From NCBI RefSeq assembly GCF_002860355.1, contig NZ_NMWU01000021.1, forward strand, positions 62,001-126,000: 64,000 nucleotides of DNA, given 5' to 3'. The stretch comes from Bifidobacterium margollesii (GTDB taxonomy: Bacteria > Actinomycetota > Actinomycetes > Actinomycetales > Bifidobacteriaceae). Under the pieces are notes generated by a model. It made no database searches. It was not told the DNA's origin and saw nothing but the letters and a program-made list of their open reading frames with translations. Positions 28,819 to 38,493 of this stretch are shown here, piece by piece. Made by a program: the position numbers and the translations under genes. How positions within the stretch are numbered: position 1 is the stretch's first letter; the number at the start of each line of letters is the position of its first letter.

Positions 28819-29397
28819 TCAGGCCGGCATGGTCACCAGCGAGGAGCGCTTATACGCGGAGAGCTCCGAAGGCGTGGGAATACCGGTAAGCTCCATGACG
28901 AAACTGTAGCCGGCCACCGTGGCGCCGTGCTCCTCGATCAGCGTTCTGGCCGCGCTCGCAGTTCCACCTGTGGCGATCAGATCGTCCACGATCAGCACTC
29001 GCGCACCCGGTTTGATCGCATCGTCCTCGACTTCGATGGCGGCGGTTCCGTATTCCAGGGCATATTCCACTTTTTTGGTGGGCGGCGGCAATTTACCGGC
29101 TTTGCGCACCGCGATGAAGCCTTTGCCCAAACGCAGCGCCAGAGGGACCCCGATCAAAAACCCGCGGGATTCCATCCCGGCTACGGCATCGAATTCGTCG
29201 ATGGATACAGGCAGCGCCTTGACCAACGCATCGATGAGGATGGAAAGCCCACGTGGATCAGCGAGTACCGGCATGAAATCCCTGAAATTGATGCCTTCCT
29301 TGGGGAATCCGGGAGTCGTTCTGATCAGCGATACCAGATAGTCGGCATCTTCCTGACCGACGAGAGAAAGACTGTTGATGGAGATATCCGAAGCCAT
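28819..29397 (-). CDS. apt: Adenine phosphoribosyltransferase
   Basis: 192 residues. The PRPP-binding loop is VLIVDDLIATGGT, and the adenine-side motif GMESRGFLIGVPLALRLGKG is present. It salvages adenine to AMP. The start was set at the ATG at 29397 (MASDISINS), with GAGG eight bases before it. A longer frame to 29511 lacks a ribosome-binding site and does not match the family. It follows yajC. In many actinobacteria secD and secF lie between these two genes, and here they do not. Confidence 0.92.
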   Translation of the reverse strand: MASDISINSLSLVGQEDADYLVSLIRTTPGFPKEGINFRDFMPVLADPRGLSILIDALVKALPVSIDEFDAVAGMESRGFLIGVPLALRLGKGFIAVRKAGKLPPPTKKVEYALEYGTAAIEVEDDAIKPGARVLIVDDLIATGGTASAARTLIEEHGATVAGYSFVMELTGIPTPSELSAYKRSSLVTMPA

Positions 29398-29517
29398 GTT
29401 CATTACCTCTGCTGATGCGTTGACATTGACTATAAACAGCGCCGAAGCCATTGCGGCCCCGACGCATACGACATAAGAATGCAGGAACCACCATACGGCA
29501 GGTTCCTGCATTGAATG

Positions 29518-30009
29518 TTACTTGGCGGAGGATTCCTTGTTTTCGGAGTTCTCGGAGCTGTTCTCAGGGTTCTCCCCCTCGGACTGCTCTTCCTCACGCG
29601 GGGTCTGATCGGCGTCGTTCCCGGCAGTCTCCACCGTTTCGGCGTTTACCGTTTCGGTAACGTCGTTCGGTTCGGCGGTCTGCTCCTCCTGGTCCTTCTC
29701 CTCCTCCTGCTGCTTCGCGAACTCCTCGTCGCTCACATAGTTCGGCACGACCGGAGGTTCGGTGACGGCCTGAATGCGCCAGCGGCTCAGCGTGCCCTCG
29801 GAGTTGATGACGATCTGATCGATGTCGAGATCCACGGATTCCACCGTTCCGATGAGACCGGAGAACGTCGCCACCTGATCACCGGGCTTCAGATTGGAAC
29901 GGAAGTCCTGAGTCTTGCCCTGCTGCTGCTTGGCCTTACGGGACTGCCACCACATCATGCCGACCATCACGACGACGATGAGGACAAGAAACATCATGTT
30001 TTGATCCAT
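29518..30009 (-). CDS. yajC: Preprotein translocase subunit YajC
   Basis: 163 residues. One transmembrane helix (about 5-20, MMFLVLIVVVMVGMMW) is followed by the conserved LKPGDQVATFSGLIGTV and IDQIVINSEGTLSRW cytoplasmic part. The last 70 residues are a strongly acidic, Glu-rich tail that goes well beyond the usual YajC length of about 110. It belongs to the Sec accessory complex with SecDF. Its start follows a short gap after ruvB. Confidence 0.9.
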   Translation of the reverse strand: MDQNMMFLVLIVVVMVGMMWWQSRKAKQQQGKTQDFRSNLKPGDQVATFSGLIGTVESVDLDIDQIVINSEGTLSRWRIQAVTEPPVVPNYVSDEEFAKQQEEEKDQEEQTAEPNDVTETVNAETVETAGNDADQTPREEEQSEGENPENSSENSENKESSAK

Positions 30010-30153
30010 GTTGCGAAGATTCTCCTTACAGCGAGTTTGCTACGTTCCGAACGCTCGTGTATCGCTCGACGGAACCGACCAGTTCAGGCTAGAACAGTGT
30101 GATGACAAAGCCCGTCAAAAGTCCATATTCCGCACCATCGTCGGCTTCCGATC

Positions 30154-30235
30154 GGCTGGTATCAGGACGTTGCATTAACGGCTGGTATCAGCCATCAGCC
30201 AGCACCGACGACCATCAGACGATACCAGCCATCAG
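30154..30235. repeat. Short repeats and stem after ruvB
   Basis: GGCTGGTATCAG occurs at 30154-30165 and 30180-30191. Its inverted core GATACCAGCC is at 30221-30230. GCCATCAG occurs at 30191-30198 and 30228-30235. The second copy and the inverted copy can form a ten-bp stem directly downstream of ruvB. It could end transcription or stabilise the mRNA 3' end. Confidence 0.5.
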
Positions 30236-31320
30236 AATGACGGTTCGGCTCCTTCCGGCGGCCGCATATTCAGATGACGCCACGCCTTGAGCGTCGCGAC
30301 TCTGCCTTTCGGCGTACGGACCATGAAGCCCTCCCGAACCAGATACGGTTCGCATACGGTCTCCACGGTTTCGGACTCCTCTCCCACCATGGCGGAAAGA
30401 TTGTTCAATCCAACCGGCCCTCCGCCGAAGCTGCCGCAGATGGCTTTGAGCACTGCCATGTCAAGACGATCCAGACCCTCCGTATCGATCTGGTAGAGAT
30501 CCAACGCCTGAGTGACGGCATCGATATCGACATGATCGAGATCATGCACCACCGCCCAGTCCCTTACACGCCTGAGCAGACGATTGGCTATTCGGGGTGT
30601 ACCGCGGGACCGACGGGCCAGCTGATCCGCTGCGTCCTCGTCTATGCCCACCGCCAGCACCTTGGCGGATCTGATGATCAACCGTCGCATCTCGTCGCGT
30701 GGATAGAAATCCAGATGCGCAGTGAAACCGAATCTTGCACGCAGAGGAGAGGGAAGCATCCCCTCGCGAGTGGTGGCGCCCACCACGGTGAACCGAGGCA
30801 ACGTCAGAGGGATCGAGGAGGCTCCCGGACCTTTGCCCACCACGACATCCACACGGAAATCCTCCATGGCGATGTACAGCAGTTCCTCGGCCGGCCTGGG
30901 CAGTCGATGGATCTCATCGATGAACAGTACCTCGCCCTCCTCCAGAGAGCTCAGTATCGAGGCAAGATCCCCGGCATGCTGGATGGCGGGGCCGGACGTA
31001 ATGCGAATGGGGCTTTCCAGTTCGTGGGCTACGATCATGGCCAGCGTGGTCTTGCCCAGACCAGGCGGACCAGCCAGAAGAATGTGGTCAGGAGCCACGC
31101 CGCGTTTGATCGCCGCATTGAGGAACAGCTTCATCTGTGCCTTGAGTCTAGGCTGGCCGATGAACTCGTCAAGGCCGGAAGGGCGGAGTTCCTCGTCACT
31201 GACAGGCTCTCCGTTGATCGGCGACGCGGAAACCATGCGCAGGGATTCCTCCCTGGCGTCCGCATTGCTTTGCACGACACCATTCTGCACGGCGCCTTCG
31301 GATTCATGCAGATTCATCAA
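30232..31320 (-). CDS. ruvB: Holliday junction helicase RuvB
   Basis: 362 residues. Walker [11 protein letters not shown] is at about 83-92 and Walker [11 protein letters not shown] follows. Sensor 1 is [18 protein letters not shown], and a winged-helix C-terminal domain includes [16 protein letters not shown]. As a hexamer it drives branch migration with RuvA. Its start overlaps the ruvA stop by four bases. Confidence 0.96.
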   Translation of the reverse strand: MMNLHESEGAVQNGVVQSNADAREESLRMVSASPINGEPVSDEELRPSGLDEFIGQPRLKAQMKLFLNAAIKRGVAPDHILLAGPPGLGKTTLAMIVAHELESPIRITSGPAIQHAGDLASILSSLEEGEVLFIDEIHRLPRPAEELLYIAMEDFRVDVVVGKGPGASSIPLTLPRFTVVGATTREGMLPSPLRARFGFTAHLDFYPRDEMRRLIIRSAKVLAVGIDEDAADQLARRSRGTPRIANRLLRRVRDWAVVHDLDHVDIDAVTQALDLYQIDTEGLDRLDMAVLKAICGSFGGGPVGLNNLSAMVGEESETVETVCEPYLVREGFMVRTPKGRVATLKAWRHLNMRPPEGAEPSF

Positions 31321-31931
31321 CGTCCCCTATCCATGGAAGCCAACGTGACCTTCAACAGCTCCGGCACCTCATCCGCGGTGACGGATCCCTGATGATCACG
31401 TTCCTTGAGCACACGCTTTACTGCATACAGGGCATCCCGCTGCTGCCATCCCAGGGAGATGAGTGCCTCCACCAGTTGGTCGACGCCCTCATCCTGCTGC
31501 ACGGCAGGCGTCTCGGCGTTTTCGAGCTCGTCAAGGTTGATACTCCCCTTGAGCTCCAGAATGATCTTCTGCGCACCTTTCCTGCCCAGACCGGGAGATT
31601 TGGCGAGAGCCGCGGCATCGCCGTTGGCCACCGCGCTGAGCAGCTGTGTGGTGCCCAATGTGGAGACGACGGATAACGCCACCTTGGGACCTATGCCACT
31701 GACCTTCTGCAGACTGAGGAAGAGGTCCTTGGCCGTCTTCGTTTTGAACCCATACAGCGCTATGGCATCCTGCGACACATTAAGCTTCGTGAACACCATG
31801 GCTTGCTGACCGACATGCATATCGGCCAGCTCCGAGCCGGGCATACGTACCTCATACCCCACACCATGCACGTCGATGATGGCGGAATCCTTGGTCACGG
31901 CCGATACCGTGCCGTTGAGACTGGCGATCAT
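31317..31931 (-). CDS. ruvA: Holliday junction DNA-binding protein RuvA
   Basis: 204 residues. The OB-fold domain I starts [20 protein letters not shown], the tandem HhH domain II has [13 protein letters not shown] and [16 protein letters not shown], and a C-terminal domain III contacts RuvB. GAGGAG precedes the ATG. It binds the four-way junction and loads RuvB. Confidence 0.96.
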   Translation of the reverse strand: MIASLNGTVSAVTKDSAIIDVHGVGYEVRMPGSELADMHVGQQAMVFTKLNVSQDAIALYGFKTKTAKDLFLSLQKVSGIGPKVALSVVSTLGTTQLLSAVANGDAAALAKSPGLGRKGAQKIILELKGSINLDELENAETPAVQQDEGVDQLVEALISLGWQQRDALYAVKRVLKERDHQGSVTADEVPELLKVTLASMDRGR

Positions 31932-32007
31932 GTCGACTCCTCAGCGATTATTCGTCCATACGATGGATATCACGCTCGGAATCATATCCGAACATGTGTT
32001 CGATATC

Positions 32008-32589
32008 TTACATGCCCCGGCGTACACCACGAACATGCGAGGCCTTACGCGTGGCTTCCGCCCACTGACGCTGCGCCGGCGTGAGATGCTGCTCGCGCTC
32101 TCCGCCCTGCAATGCACCGGAAGGTCGCAGAGCATGGCAGATCGCCAGTGCCAGAGCATCAGCGGCGTCGGCTGGCTTTGGCAACGTGTTGAGGTTGAGG
32201 ATTCTGGTCACCATGCGCTCCACCTGAATCTTTTCGGCCTGACCGTTGCCGGTGATGGCGAGCTTCGCTTCGGTCGGCGTATGCAATGCCACGGGAATGG
32301 TGCGCTGCGCGGCGGCGAGCATGGCAAGTCCGGCCGCCTGCGCGGTACCGAGCACGGTATTGCGATTGGACTGCGCGAACACACGTTCGATGGAGACCGC
32401 GTCCGGGGAGAACTCATCCAACTTGGCGCACAGCCCGTTGTAGATTCTCAGCAGGCGCAGATCCTGCGACTCGTGCGGATCGGAACGCACCACATCAACA
32501 TGAATAAAGGAAAGCCGGCGGAATGCGCCGGCTTCCACGACCCCGACGCCGCAACGGGTCAAACCGGGGTCAACTCCAAGAATAATCAT
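32008..32589 (-). CDS. ruvC: Crossover junction endonuclease RuvC
   Basis: 193 residues of the RuvC resolvase family (RNase H fold). The first catalytic Asp is in [12 protein letters not shown] (Asp7), followed by SIERVF, and the acidic end is [12 protein letters not shown]. It cuts Holliday junctions made by RuvAB. It lies upstream of ruvA in the usual C-A-B order, with about 75 bases between them. Confidence 0.94.
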   Translation of the reverse strand: MIILGVDPGLTRCGVGVVEAGAFRRLSFIHVDVVRSDPHESQDLRLLRIYNGLCAKLDEFSPDAVSIERVFAQSNRNTVLGTAQAAGLAMLAAAQRTIPVALHTPTEAKLAITGNGQAEKIQVERMVTRILNLNTLPKPADAADALALAICHALRPSGALQGGEREQHLTPAQRQWAEATRKASHVRGVRRGM

Positions 32590-32613
32590 GGAATCGTTCG
32601 TCGAAGGCGAGGA

Positions 32614-33372
32614 CTATTCCTCGGCGTCCAACTGCTCCATGATCTCCGGGGTCTGGTTCCATGTGCTGTAGATGTTCTGCACATCGTCCAGATCGTCGAG
32701 GTTGTCGATGAGCTTCGACACCTTGCGGGCACCGTCAAGATCCAGATCGATCTTGTTGGTCGGCACCATTTCGAGTTCGGCCGAATCGTAATCGATCTTG
32801 GCTTCCTGCAGGGCCTTGCGAACGGCGATCAGATCGGAGGAACCGGTGTAGACGGTGAAGACGTCACCCTCCTCGACCACGTCTTCGGCGCCGTTCTCGG
32901 CGGCGACCTCGAACAGGTTATCGAAATCGATGCCTTCGGACGGAACAACGATCACGCCCTTACGCTCGAAGTTGAAGCTCACGGAACCGTTCTCGGCGAG
33001 CGAACCGCCGCCTTTGGACAGGGTGGAACGCACATCGGCGGCCGCGCGATTGCGGTTGTCGGTGAGGCATTCGATGATCAGGCCGACGCCACCGGGAGCG
33101 TAGCCTTCGTAGACGATGTCCTCGTAGTTGGCACCGCCAGCCTCCTCGCCGGAGCCGCGCTTGACGGCACGCTTGATGTTATCGGCCGGCATCGAGTTCT
33201 TCTTGGCCTTGTAGATGGCATCGTACAGAGCCGGGTTTCCATCCGGGTCTCCGCCGCCCTGACGGGCCGCGATCTCGATGTTCTTGATGAGCTTGGCGAA
33301 GAGCTTGCCACGCTTGGCGTCAATGGCCGCCTTCTTGTGCTTGGTGGTCGCCCACTTGGAATGTCCTGACAT
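32614..33372 (-). CDS. YebC/PmpR family regulator
   Basis: 252 residues. The signature start [25 protein letters not shown] is followed by [14 protein letters not shown] and [13 protein letters not shown]. YebC proteins are probable transcription or translation regulators, some linked to polyproline translation or quorum signals. It comes directly upstream of ruvC, an arrangement that is common in bacteria. Confidence 0.92.
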   Translation of the reverse strand: MSGHSKWATTKHKKAAIDAKRGKLFAKLIKNIEIAARQGGGDPDGNPALYDAIYKAKKNSMPADNIKRAVKRGSGEEAGGANYEDIVYEGYAPGGVGLIIECLTDNRNRAAADVRSTLSKGGGSLAENGSVSFNFERKGVIVVPSEGIDFDNLFEVAAENGAEDVVEEGDVFTVYTGSSDLIAVRKALQEAKIDYDSAELEMVPTNKIDLDLDGARKVSKLIDNLDDLDDVQNIYSTWNQTPEIMEQLDAEE

Positions 33373-33429
33373 GACTCTCCTAAAGAATCGGATTGTTAAA
33401 CATAGCGATTTTATGCAGGTATGACGACA

Positions 33430-35460
33430 TCAGTCCGTAGCGGTCTTGAAATCGTCCGCGGAGTTGATCTGCGCACGGCTGCTGATCGCCTTGAGGATCT
33501 TCGCCTTCGCCTCGTCCACCGGAATGCCGTTGAGCTGGCTACCGTCCCGGAAGCGGAAGCTCACGGCATCGTTGTTCATGTCCTCCTCACCGACGATGAG
33601 GATGAACGGAACCTTCGACTTGGACGCGTTGCGAATCTTCTTGCCGAAACGGTCGTCCGACGAGTCGATCTCGCAGCGGACCATGCTGTCTTCGAGATCA
33701 TGGATGAACTGCTCCAGATGCGGGGCGAACTCGTCGGCCACGGGAATGCCGGTCACCTGCACGGGAGCGAGCCATGCCGGGAATGCGCCGGCATAGTGCT
33801 CGAGCAGAATGGCGAAGAACCGTTCGATGGATCCGAACAGCGCGCGGTGGATCATCACCGGACGCTGATGCGTGCCGTCCGCCGCGATGTATTCAAGCTT
33901 GAATCGTTCGGGCAGGTTGAAGTCGAGCTGAATCGTGGAGACCTGCCAGGTACGACCGATGGCGTCCCGAGCCTGCACGGAGATCTTCGGCCCGTAGAAG
34001 GCCGCACCGCCCGGATCGGCCACCAGTTCCAAACCGGATTCCTTGGCGACCTCGGCCAGCGTGTTGGTGGCCTCCTCCCAGATCTCGTCGGAACCGACGA
34101 ACTTGTGCTCGTCCTTGGTGGACAGCTCGAGGTAGAAGTCGTTGAGACCGAAGTCCTTGAGGAGTCCAAGGACGAAGTTCAGCAGGCTCTTGAGCTCATC
34201 CTTCATCTGTTCACGGGTGCAGTAGATGTGGGAATCATCCTGGGTCAGACCGCGCACGCGGGTCAGTCCGTGAACCTCGCCGGACTTCTCGTAGCGGTAT
34301 ACGGTGCCGAACTCGAAAAGACGAAGCGGCAGTTCCTTGTAGGAACGCTGGCGGGACTTGAAGATCAGGTTGTGCATCGGGCAGTTCATCGGCTTGAGAT
34401 AGTAGTCGAATCCCTGTTTGGTGATGTTGCCGTTTTCGTCACGTTCCTCGTCGAGGCGCATCGGCGGGTACATGCCGTCCTTGTACCACTGCAGGTGGCC
34501 GGAGGTCTCGTACAGTCCGCCCTTGGTGATGTGCGGGGTCTGCACGAAGCTGTAGTGATGCTTGCGGTGCTGTTCGCGGGAGTAGTCCTCCATGGCGTTG
34601 ATGATCGCCGCACCCTTCGGATGGAACACGGCAAGACCGGGACCGATCTCATCGGGGAAGGAGAAGAGATCCATTTCCTGACCGAGCTTGCGGTGGTCGC
34701 GCTTGGCGGCCTCCTCCAGCTTGGCCTGATACTCCTTGAGGTCCTCCTTGGTGAAGAACGCCACGCCGTAGATGCGCTGCAGCATCGGATTCTTCTCGCT
34801 GCCGCGCCAGTAGGCGGCGGCGCTGCGCTCCAGCTTGAACGCCTTGATGAAGCGGGTGTTGGGCAGGTGCGGTCCGCGGCACAGGTCCTTCCACACCACG
34901 TTGCCGTCACGGTCCACGTTGTCGTAGAAGCTCAGCTCGGATTCGCTCACCTCGGTGGCCGCCTCCGGGTCGAGGTGGGCCTCCTTGTCCTTGATCAGCT
35001 CGATCTTGTAGGGCTGATCCTTCTCCTCCTCAAGGGCCTCCTGCTCGGTGACCACACGGCGGCGGAAGGTCTGGGAGGACTTGATGATGCGCTGCATGCG
35101 CTTCTCGATGTCCTTGAGATCGGCCGGAGTGAACGGTTCGTCCACATCGAAATCGTAGTAGAAGCCGTTCTTGATCACCGGTCCGATGCCCAGCTTGGCA
35201 TCAGGGCGAATCTGCTGCACCGCCTGAGCCATCACATGGGTGGCGGAGTGACGCATGATGGCCAGACCGTCCTCGCTGTCCAGAGCGATGGGCTCGACCT
35301 TGTCGCCATCATGAAGCGGCGTGTACAGATCTCGGGGCTCGCCATTGAGACGAACGGCGATGATGTTCCTGTCGTCGGCGAACAGCTCGACGCCGGTGGT
35401 GGTTGCTTCCACCTCCTTCGTTTCGTCGTTGACCGTAATGGAGATGGTAGCTTGCGCCAT
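33430..35460 (-). CDS. thrS: Threonyl-tRNA synthetase
   Basis: 676 residues. An N-terminal TGS domain (about 1-65) and an editing domain with [13 protein letters not shown] lead to the class II catalytic core with MNCPMHN and [14 protein letters not shown], and an anticodon-binding C-terminal domain. It charges tRNA-Thr and edits mischarged Ser. The leader (35461-35640) shows no T-box features that I can see. The adjacent tRNA cluster is read toward it, with a terminator between. Confidence 0.96.
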   Translation of the reverse strand: MAQATISITVNDETKEVEATTTGVELFADDRNIIAVRLNGEPRDLYTPLHDGDKVEPIALDSEDGLAIMRHSATHVMAQAVQQIRPDAKLGIGPVIKNGFYYDFDVDEPFTPADLKDIEKRMQRIIKSSQTFRRRVVTEQEALEEEKDQPYKIELIKDKEAHLDPEAATEVSESELSFYDNVDRDGNVVWKDLCRGPHLPNTRFIKAFKLERSAAAYWRGSEKNPMLQRIYGVAFFTKEDLKEYQAKLEEAAKRDHRKLGQEMDLFSFPDEIGPGLAVFHPKGAAIINAMEDYSREQHRKHHYSFVQTPHITKGGLYETSGHLQWYKDGMYPPMRLDEERDENGNITKQGFDYYLKPMNCPMHNLIFKSRQRSYKELPLRLFEFGTVYRYEKSGEVHGLTRVRGLTQDDSHIYCTREQMKDELKSLLNFVLGLLKDFGLNDFYLELSTKDEHKFVGSDEIWEEATNTLAEVAKESGLELVADPGGAAFYGPKISVQARDAIGRTWQVSTIQLDFNLPERFKLEYIAADGTHQRPVMIHRALFGSIERFFAILLEHYAGAFPAWLAPVQVTGIPVADEFAPHLEQFIHDLEDSMVRCEIDSSDDRFGKKIRNASKSKVPFILIVGEEDMNNDAVSFRFRDGSQLNGIPVDEAKAKILKAISSRAQINSADDFKTATD

Positions 35461-35652
35461 GGTGTTGTCCTTTGCTATCGGGGGTCCGCGTTACTAATGT
35501 GCAGGCCTGGACTGAACTTGACGTAGCAAGAGTAAGCGTTGACGAAGACAAGATCGACCATTGGCGGGGCCCGGACCGGGAAACGTGATTCGAATAACAT
35601 TTCCGGATCATGAATCATGGAGGATACAGCGCATGGGAGCACGGATCCGATA

Positions 35653-35682
35653 ACAAAAAAAAACGCCCGAATCTGTCGGGCG
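35653..35682 (-). terminator. Terminator of the tRNA cluster
   Basis: CGCCCGA and TCGGGCG form a stem, followed on the minus strand by a long run of T (35653-35663). It ends transcription after the last tRNA and before thrS. Confidence 0.75.
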
Positions 35683-35741
35683 GCTTAACGATTCAAGGTC
35701 TCGTGATTTGGAATCCCATGATCTGGAATATTGCGATATGG

Positions 35742-35814
35742 AGCGGACAACGGGACTCGAACCCGCGGTCTCGACCTTGGCAAGGTCGCGCTTTACCAAC
35801 TAAGCTATGTCCGC
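35742..35814 (-). tRNA. tRNA-Gly (GCC)
   Basis: A 73-nt cloverleaf with acceptor arms GCGGACA and TGTCCGC, anticodon loop TTGCCAA (anticodon GCC) and a T arm with GGTTCGAGTCC. No CCA is encoded. It is the last gene of the cluster and has the same sequence as the copy at 36159-36231 in the parts I compared. Confidence 0.9.
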
Positions 35815-35836
35815 AATGATGATCGGAACCATCAAG

Positions 35837-35909
35837 TGGGCGATGCAGGAATCGAACCTGCGACCCCTTCGGTGTGAACGAAGTGCGCTAGCCGCTGCGC
35901 CAATCGCCC
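35837..35909 (-). tRNA. tRNA-Val (CAC)
   Basis: Acceptor GGGCGAT pairs with ATCGCCC. The anticodon stem is CTTCG and CGAAG with loop TTCACAC, giving anticodon CAC. The T-arm GGTTCGATTCC is normal. Confidence 0.9.
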
Positions 35910-35959
35910 GAATTGCTTCGGATATCAAATTATCGAAGGCGAAGGTGACTCCGCGATCG

Positions 35960-36031
35960 TGGGCGATACAAGATTCGAACTTGTGACCCCTTCCGTGTCA
36001 GGGAAGTGCGCTACCTCTGCGCCAACCGCCC
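35960..36031 (-). tRNA. tRNA-Val (GAC)
   Basis: Acceptor GGGCGGT pairs with ATCGCCC (one G-U). The anticodon stem CTTCC and GGAAG holds loop CTGACAC, giving anticodon GAC. It is closely related in its stems to the neighbouring Val-CAC gene. Confidence 0.9.
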
Positions 36032-36055
36032 GGTTGAATACTCTGTAATGAGTCG

Positions 36056-36126
36056 AGGTGGGTACGAGAGTCGAACTCGTCTATACGGCTTTGCAGGCCG
36101 CTGCCTAACCGCTTGGCTAACCCACC
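36056..36126 (-). tRNA. tRNA-Cys (GCA)
   Basis: Acceptor GGTGGGT pairs with ACCCACC and has U73 as discriminator. The anticodon stem GCGGC and GCCGT holds loop CTGCAAA, giving anticodon GCA. Confidence 0.9.
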
Positions 36127-36158
36127 GTAAAGGTTCAAATTAACTCTTCGGACCTTAG

Positions 36159-36231
36159 AGCGGACAACGGGACTCGAACCCGCGGTCTCGACCTTGGCAA
36201 GGTCGCGCTTTACCAACTAAGCTATGTCCGC
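36159..36231 (-). tRNA. tRNA-Gly (GCC), second copy
   Basis: The same cloverleaf as the copy at 35742-35814, with anticodon GCC. It is the first gene of the cluster in the direction of transcription, next to the promoter at 36278-36306. Confidence 0.9.
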
Positions 36232-36277
36232 ATGTGTTTCGCAACGATTTTCATCGGAGCGGCAAGCACGAGTAACT

Positions 36278-36306
36278 AATATAGCGAGAGCACACAGGTC
36301 TGGCAA
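36278..36306 (-). promoter_or_regulatory. Sigma-70-type promoter of the tRNA cluster
   Basis: On the minus strand TTGCCA (36306-36301), a 17-base spacer and TATATT (36283-36278). This is close to consensus and lies about 45 bases before the first tRNA. Confidence 0.65.
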
Positions 36307-36404
36307 ATCGGCGTGTCGTACAGATGGCCATTCACCGATCTCGCAGAGTTCTCGTTGGGCTAACAGCCCCTTACCGTGATCACCAAGCCGGTAGTGTGGA
36401 AACC

Positions 36405-37247
36405 ATGAAAGAGAGTATGAGCAAAAGGCGGTTCATGATCGTCGCGTTCGGAGGATGGAACGACGCCTGTCAGGCGGCCACCGACACGATCCGCCATCTG
36501 CTGGACACGTATGAGTCACGGGAGATCGGTCATATCTGCTGCGATTCGTATTATGACTATCAGTCGTCAAGACCCATGCTGTGCAACGTCCAGGGGCATC
36601 GCCGTATCGTGTGGCCCGAGACCACGTTCTACGAGGTGAAGGCCGACCCGGACAACACGTTCTACGTGGCGATGGGCCCCGAGCCGAACTTCCATTGGTC
36701 GGATTTCTGTCAAAGGGCGTTGCGCTTCGCCGATGAATGCGATGTGACGAACGTCATCACGTTGGGATCGATGTTCGCCGAGTGCACGCATACCCGAGCT
36801 CTGCCGTTGAGCCATTCCTGCGGAGATGACGACGACGCCGCCGAGGACTCCTATTGCGGACCGATCGGTATTCCGACGGTGCTGAATTATCAGGCGGCAG
36901 AGGATGGGTTCGAAGCGGAATCCCTGTGGATTTCGATTCCGCAGTATCTGGGAGGGGATGAATGCCCTGCGGGCACGCTTCGTTTGCTCAATGAGCTTTC
37001 CTCGATCATGGATCTGGCACTGGAGGAAGGCGATCTCGCTGCGGCAACCGAGAAGTGGAGATTGCAGGCGGATATGCTGGTCCGATGCAATGACGATCTT
37101 TCCGACTACGTCCATCATCTGGAGCATCTGATGGACGAGCACGGCGATAGCGATGCCGATGTTTCAGCACCGCATGCGAAACAGCTGGTAGAGGAGACCG
37201 AGGAATTTCTTCGATCCTTCGATCATCCCGCCGCACCGGAAGACTGA
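36405..37247 (+). CDS. PAC2 family protein
   Basis: 280 residues of the PAC2 (proteasome assembly chaperone 2-like) family. It begins with MIVAFGGWNDACQAATDTIRHL, then YDYQSSRPML and WSDFCQRALRFADECDVTNV, GIPTVLNYQAAEDGF and a helical C-terminal part. The start at 36405 (MKESM) was preferred to the in-frame ATG at 36324, which has no ribosome-binding site. 36417 is an alternative. Bacterial PAC2 proteins are widespread in actinobacteria, and their role is not settled. Confidence 0.82.
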   Translation: MKESMSKRRFMIVAFGGWNDACQAATDTIRHLLDTYESREIGHICCDSYYDYQSSRPMLCNVQGHRRIVWPETTFYEVKADPDNTFYVAMGPEPNFHWSDFCQRALRFADECDVTNVITLGSMFAECTHTRALPLSHSCGDDDDAAEDSYCGPIGIPTVLNYQAAEDGFEAESLWISIPQYLGGDECPAGTLRLLNELSSIMDLALEEGDLAAATEKWRLQADMLVRCNDDLSDYVHHLEHLMDEHGDSDADVSAPHAKQLVEETEEFLRSFDHPAAPED

Positions 37248-37291
37248 GCCTACGGCAGATCAGACTGCCCGAACCAAGTCATCGGAACATG

Positions 37292-37341
37292 AAATCGGGG
37301 GCTGTGACATCGTATCGATCCGATGTCACAGCCCCCGATTT
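37292..37341. terminator. Long hairpin after the PAC2 gene
   Basis: A 21-bp perfect stem (37292-37312 with 37321-37341) over an eight-base loop. The right arm runs into TTTTCGG. It probably ends transcription of the PAC2 gene. Confidence 0.65.
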
Positions 37342-37346
37342 TCGGC

Positions 37347-37388
37347 CCAGGGAAGGACGCTATCGTATACGATAGCGTCCTTCCCTGG
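37347..37388. repeat. 42-bp perfect palindrome
   Basis: Positions 37347-37388 form a perfect 42-base palindrome (21-base arms, no spacer) with the centre TATCGTA/TACGATA. It starts six bases after the previous hairpin and ends about 45 bases before the uppP stop. It could form a cruciform or serve as terminator of uppP. Confidence 0.85.
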
Positions 37389-37433
37389 AGGGCGAGACTG
37401 TATTCGCCTGTTGTTCTATGCCCCTACTACGTT

Positions 37434-38360
37434 CTATGCCCCTGCGACGGCCGAGGGATCAATGGCCGGAAGCACGCCGGTGAGCAGCAGAATGGCCACC
37501 ACCACGGCCAGGCCGATTCGATAGATGGCGAAAGCCTTGTAGGAAAATGTGGAGACGAACTTCAGGAAGCCGATGATGACGATATAGCCCACGAAGAAGG
37601 ATACGAGCGTGGCTGCGATCGTCGGACCCCAACCGGGGAACATGCCTGCACCGAGGCAGGCTTCGGATGCGGGATCGTTGGCGACCGCGCAGGCGCTGAC
37701 GTCCTTGACCGCGGAAACCGATTCAAGAATGCCCGCACCGAACACGGCGGGGATGGCCATCAGAAACGCGACCCGTACGGCGGCCTCGCGAGTGTAGCCC
37801 ATGGCTCGTCCGAAGGTGATGGTGCCACCGGAACGCGAGACGCCCGGAATCAAGGCGAGCATCTGACCGATGCCGAAGATGATGGCGTCCTTCGCGGTCA
37901 TGCGATTCATCGTCTTGATCTGCGGCTTCTTGGCATCGAAGATCCACAGCAGCACGCCGAACAGGGCCAGCACCGTCACGGTGATCCACAGATTACGCAG
38001 CGTCGTTTCGATCACGTTCTTCAGCAGCACACCGGCGATGAGGATCGGCATGGTACCGATGATGATATACCAGCCCATCTGGGTATCGGGATTGTGCGCG
38101 CCGAGACGGCTCTTGAGATCCTTGCCTTCCTTGCCGAAGAGGGATCCGAACCACGCTCCGAGAATTCGGATGATGTCACGTCGGAAGTAGAGCAGCACCG
38201 CAAGCTCGGTGCCGATCTGGATGATCGCGGTGAAGGCGGCCCCGGGATCGGAACCGATCATGAGATCACCGACGATACGGATATGGGCGCTGGACGACAC
38301 CGGCAGATATTCGGTCAAAGCCTGCACCAGCCCCAGGAAAATAGCTTGGAAGAAATTCAT
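37434..38360 (-). CDS. uppP: Undecaprenyl-diphosphatase UppP
   Basis: 308 residues with about eight transmembrane segments. The BacA/UppP motifs are FFQAIFLGLVQALTEYLPVS (Glu-containing first motif) and LALIPGVSRSGGTIT with the catalytic Arg/Ser. It dephosphorylates undecaprenyl pyrophosphate to recycle the wall lipid carrier and can confer bacitracin resistance. It is convergent with the PAC2 gene. Confidence 0.93.
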   Translation of the reverse strand: MNFFQAIFLGLVQALTEYLPVSSSAHIRIVGDLMIGSDPGAAFTAIIQIGTELAVLLYFRRDIIRILGAWFGSLFGKEGKDLKSRLGAHNPDTQMGWYIIIGTMPILIAGVLLKNVIETTLRNLWITVTVLALFGVLLWIFDAKKPQIKTMNRMTAKDAIIFGIGQMLALIPGVSRSGGTITFGRAMGYTREAAVRVAFLMAIPAVFGAGILESVSAVKDVSACAVANDPASEACLGAGMFPGWGPTIAATLVSFFVGYIVIIGFLKFVSTFSYKAFAIYRIGLAVVVAILLLTGVLPAIDPSAVAGA

Positions 38361-38493
38361 GTCCCCTCGTTGTCACTCTTTCAATCATCAAAGGTACGTG
38401 GAAAACCATACCGTCAGCCCTCTAATTCGATGCTCAGACGCGTGGATGTCTCGCAGAATGCCCACAATGAACTGCAATGGAAGGAGTTTTACC

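Noticed and set aside
31876-33369. A 497-codon plus-strand frame
   Set aside because: It lies opposite ruvC and yebC, both of which have family motifs. It is a shadow of GC-rich minus-strand codons.
33421-35526. A 701-codon plus-strand frame
   Set aside because: It mirrors thrS on the opposite strand, is rich in Val, Leu, Gly and His as expected for a shadow, and has no motif.
35461-35640. A T-box riboswitch before thrS
   Set aside because: No T-box sequence or antiterminator stem could be found in this leader.
35742-36231. A tRNA attachment site for the island
   Set aside because: The tRNA cluster is 26 kb away from the island, and neither island end contains tRNA sequence.
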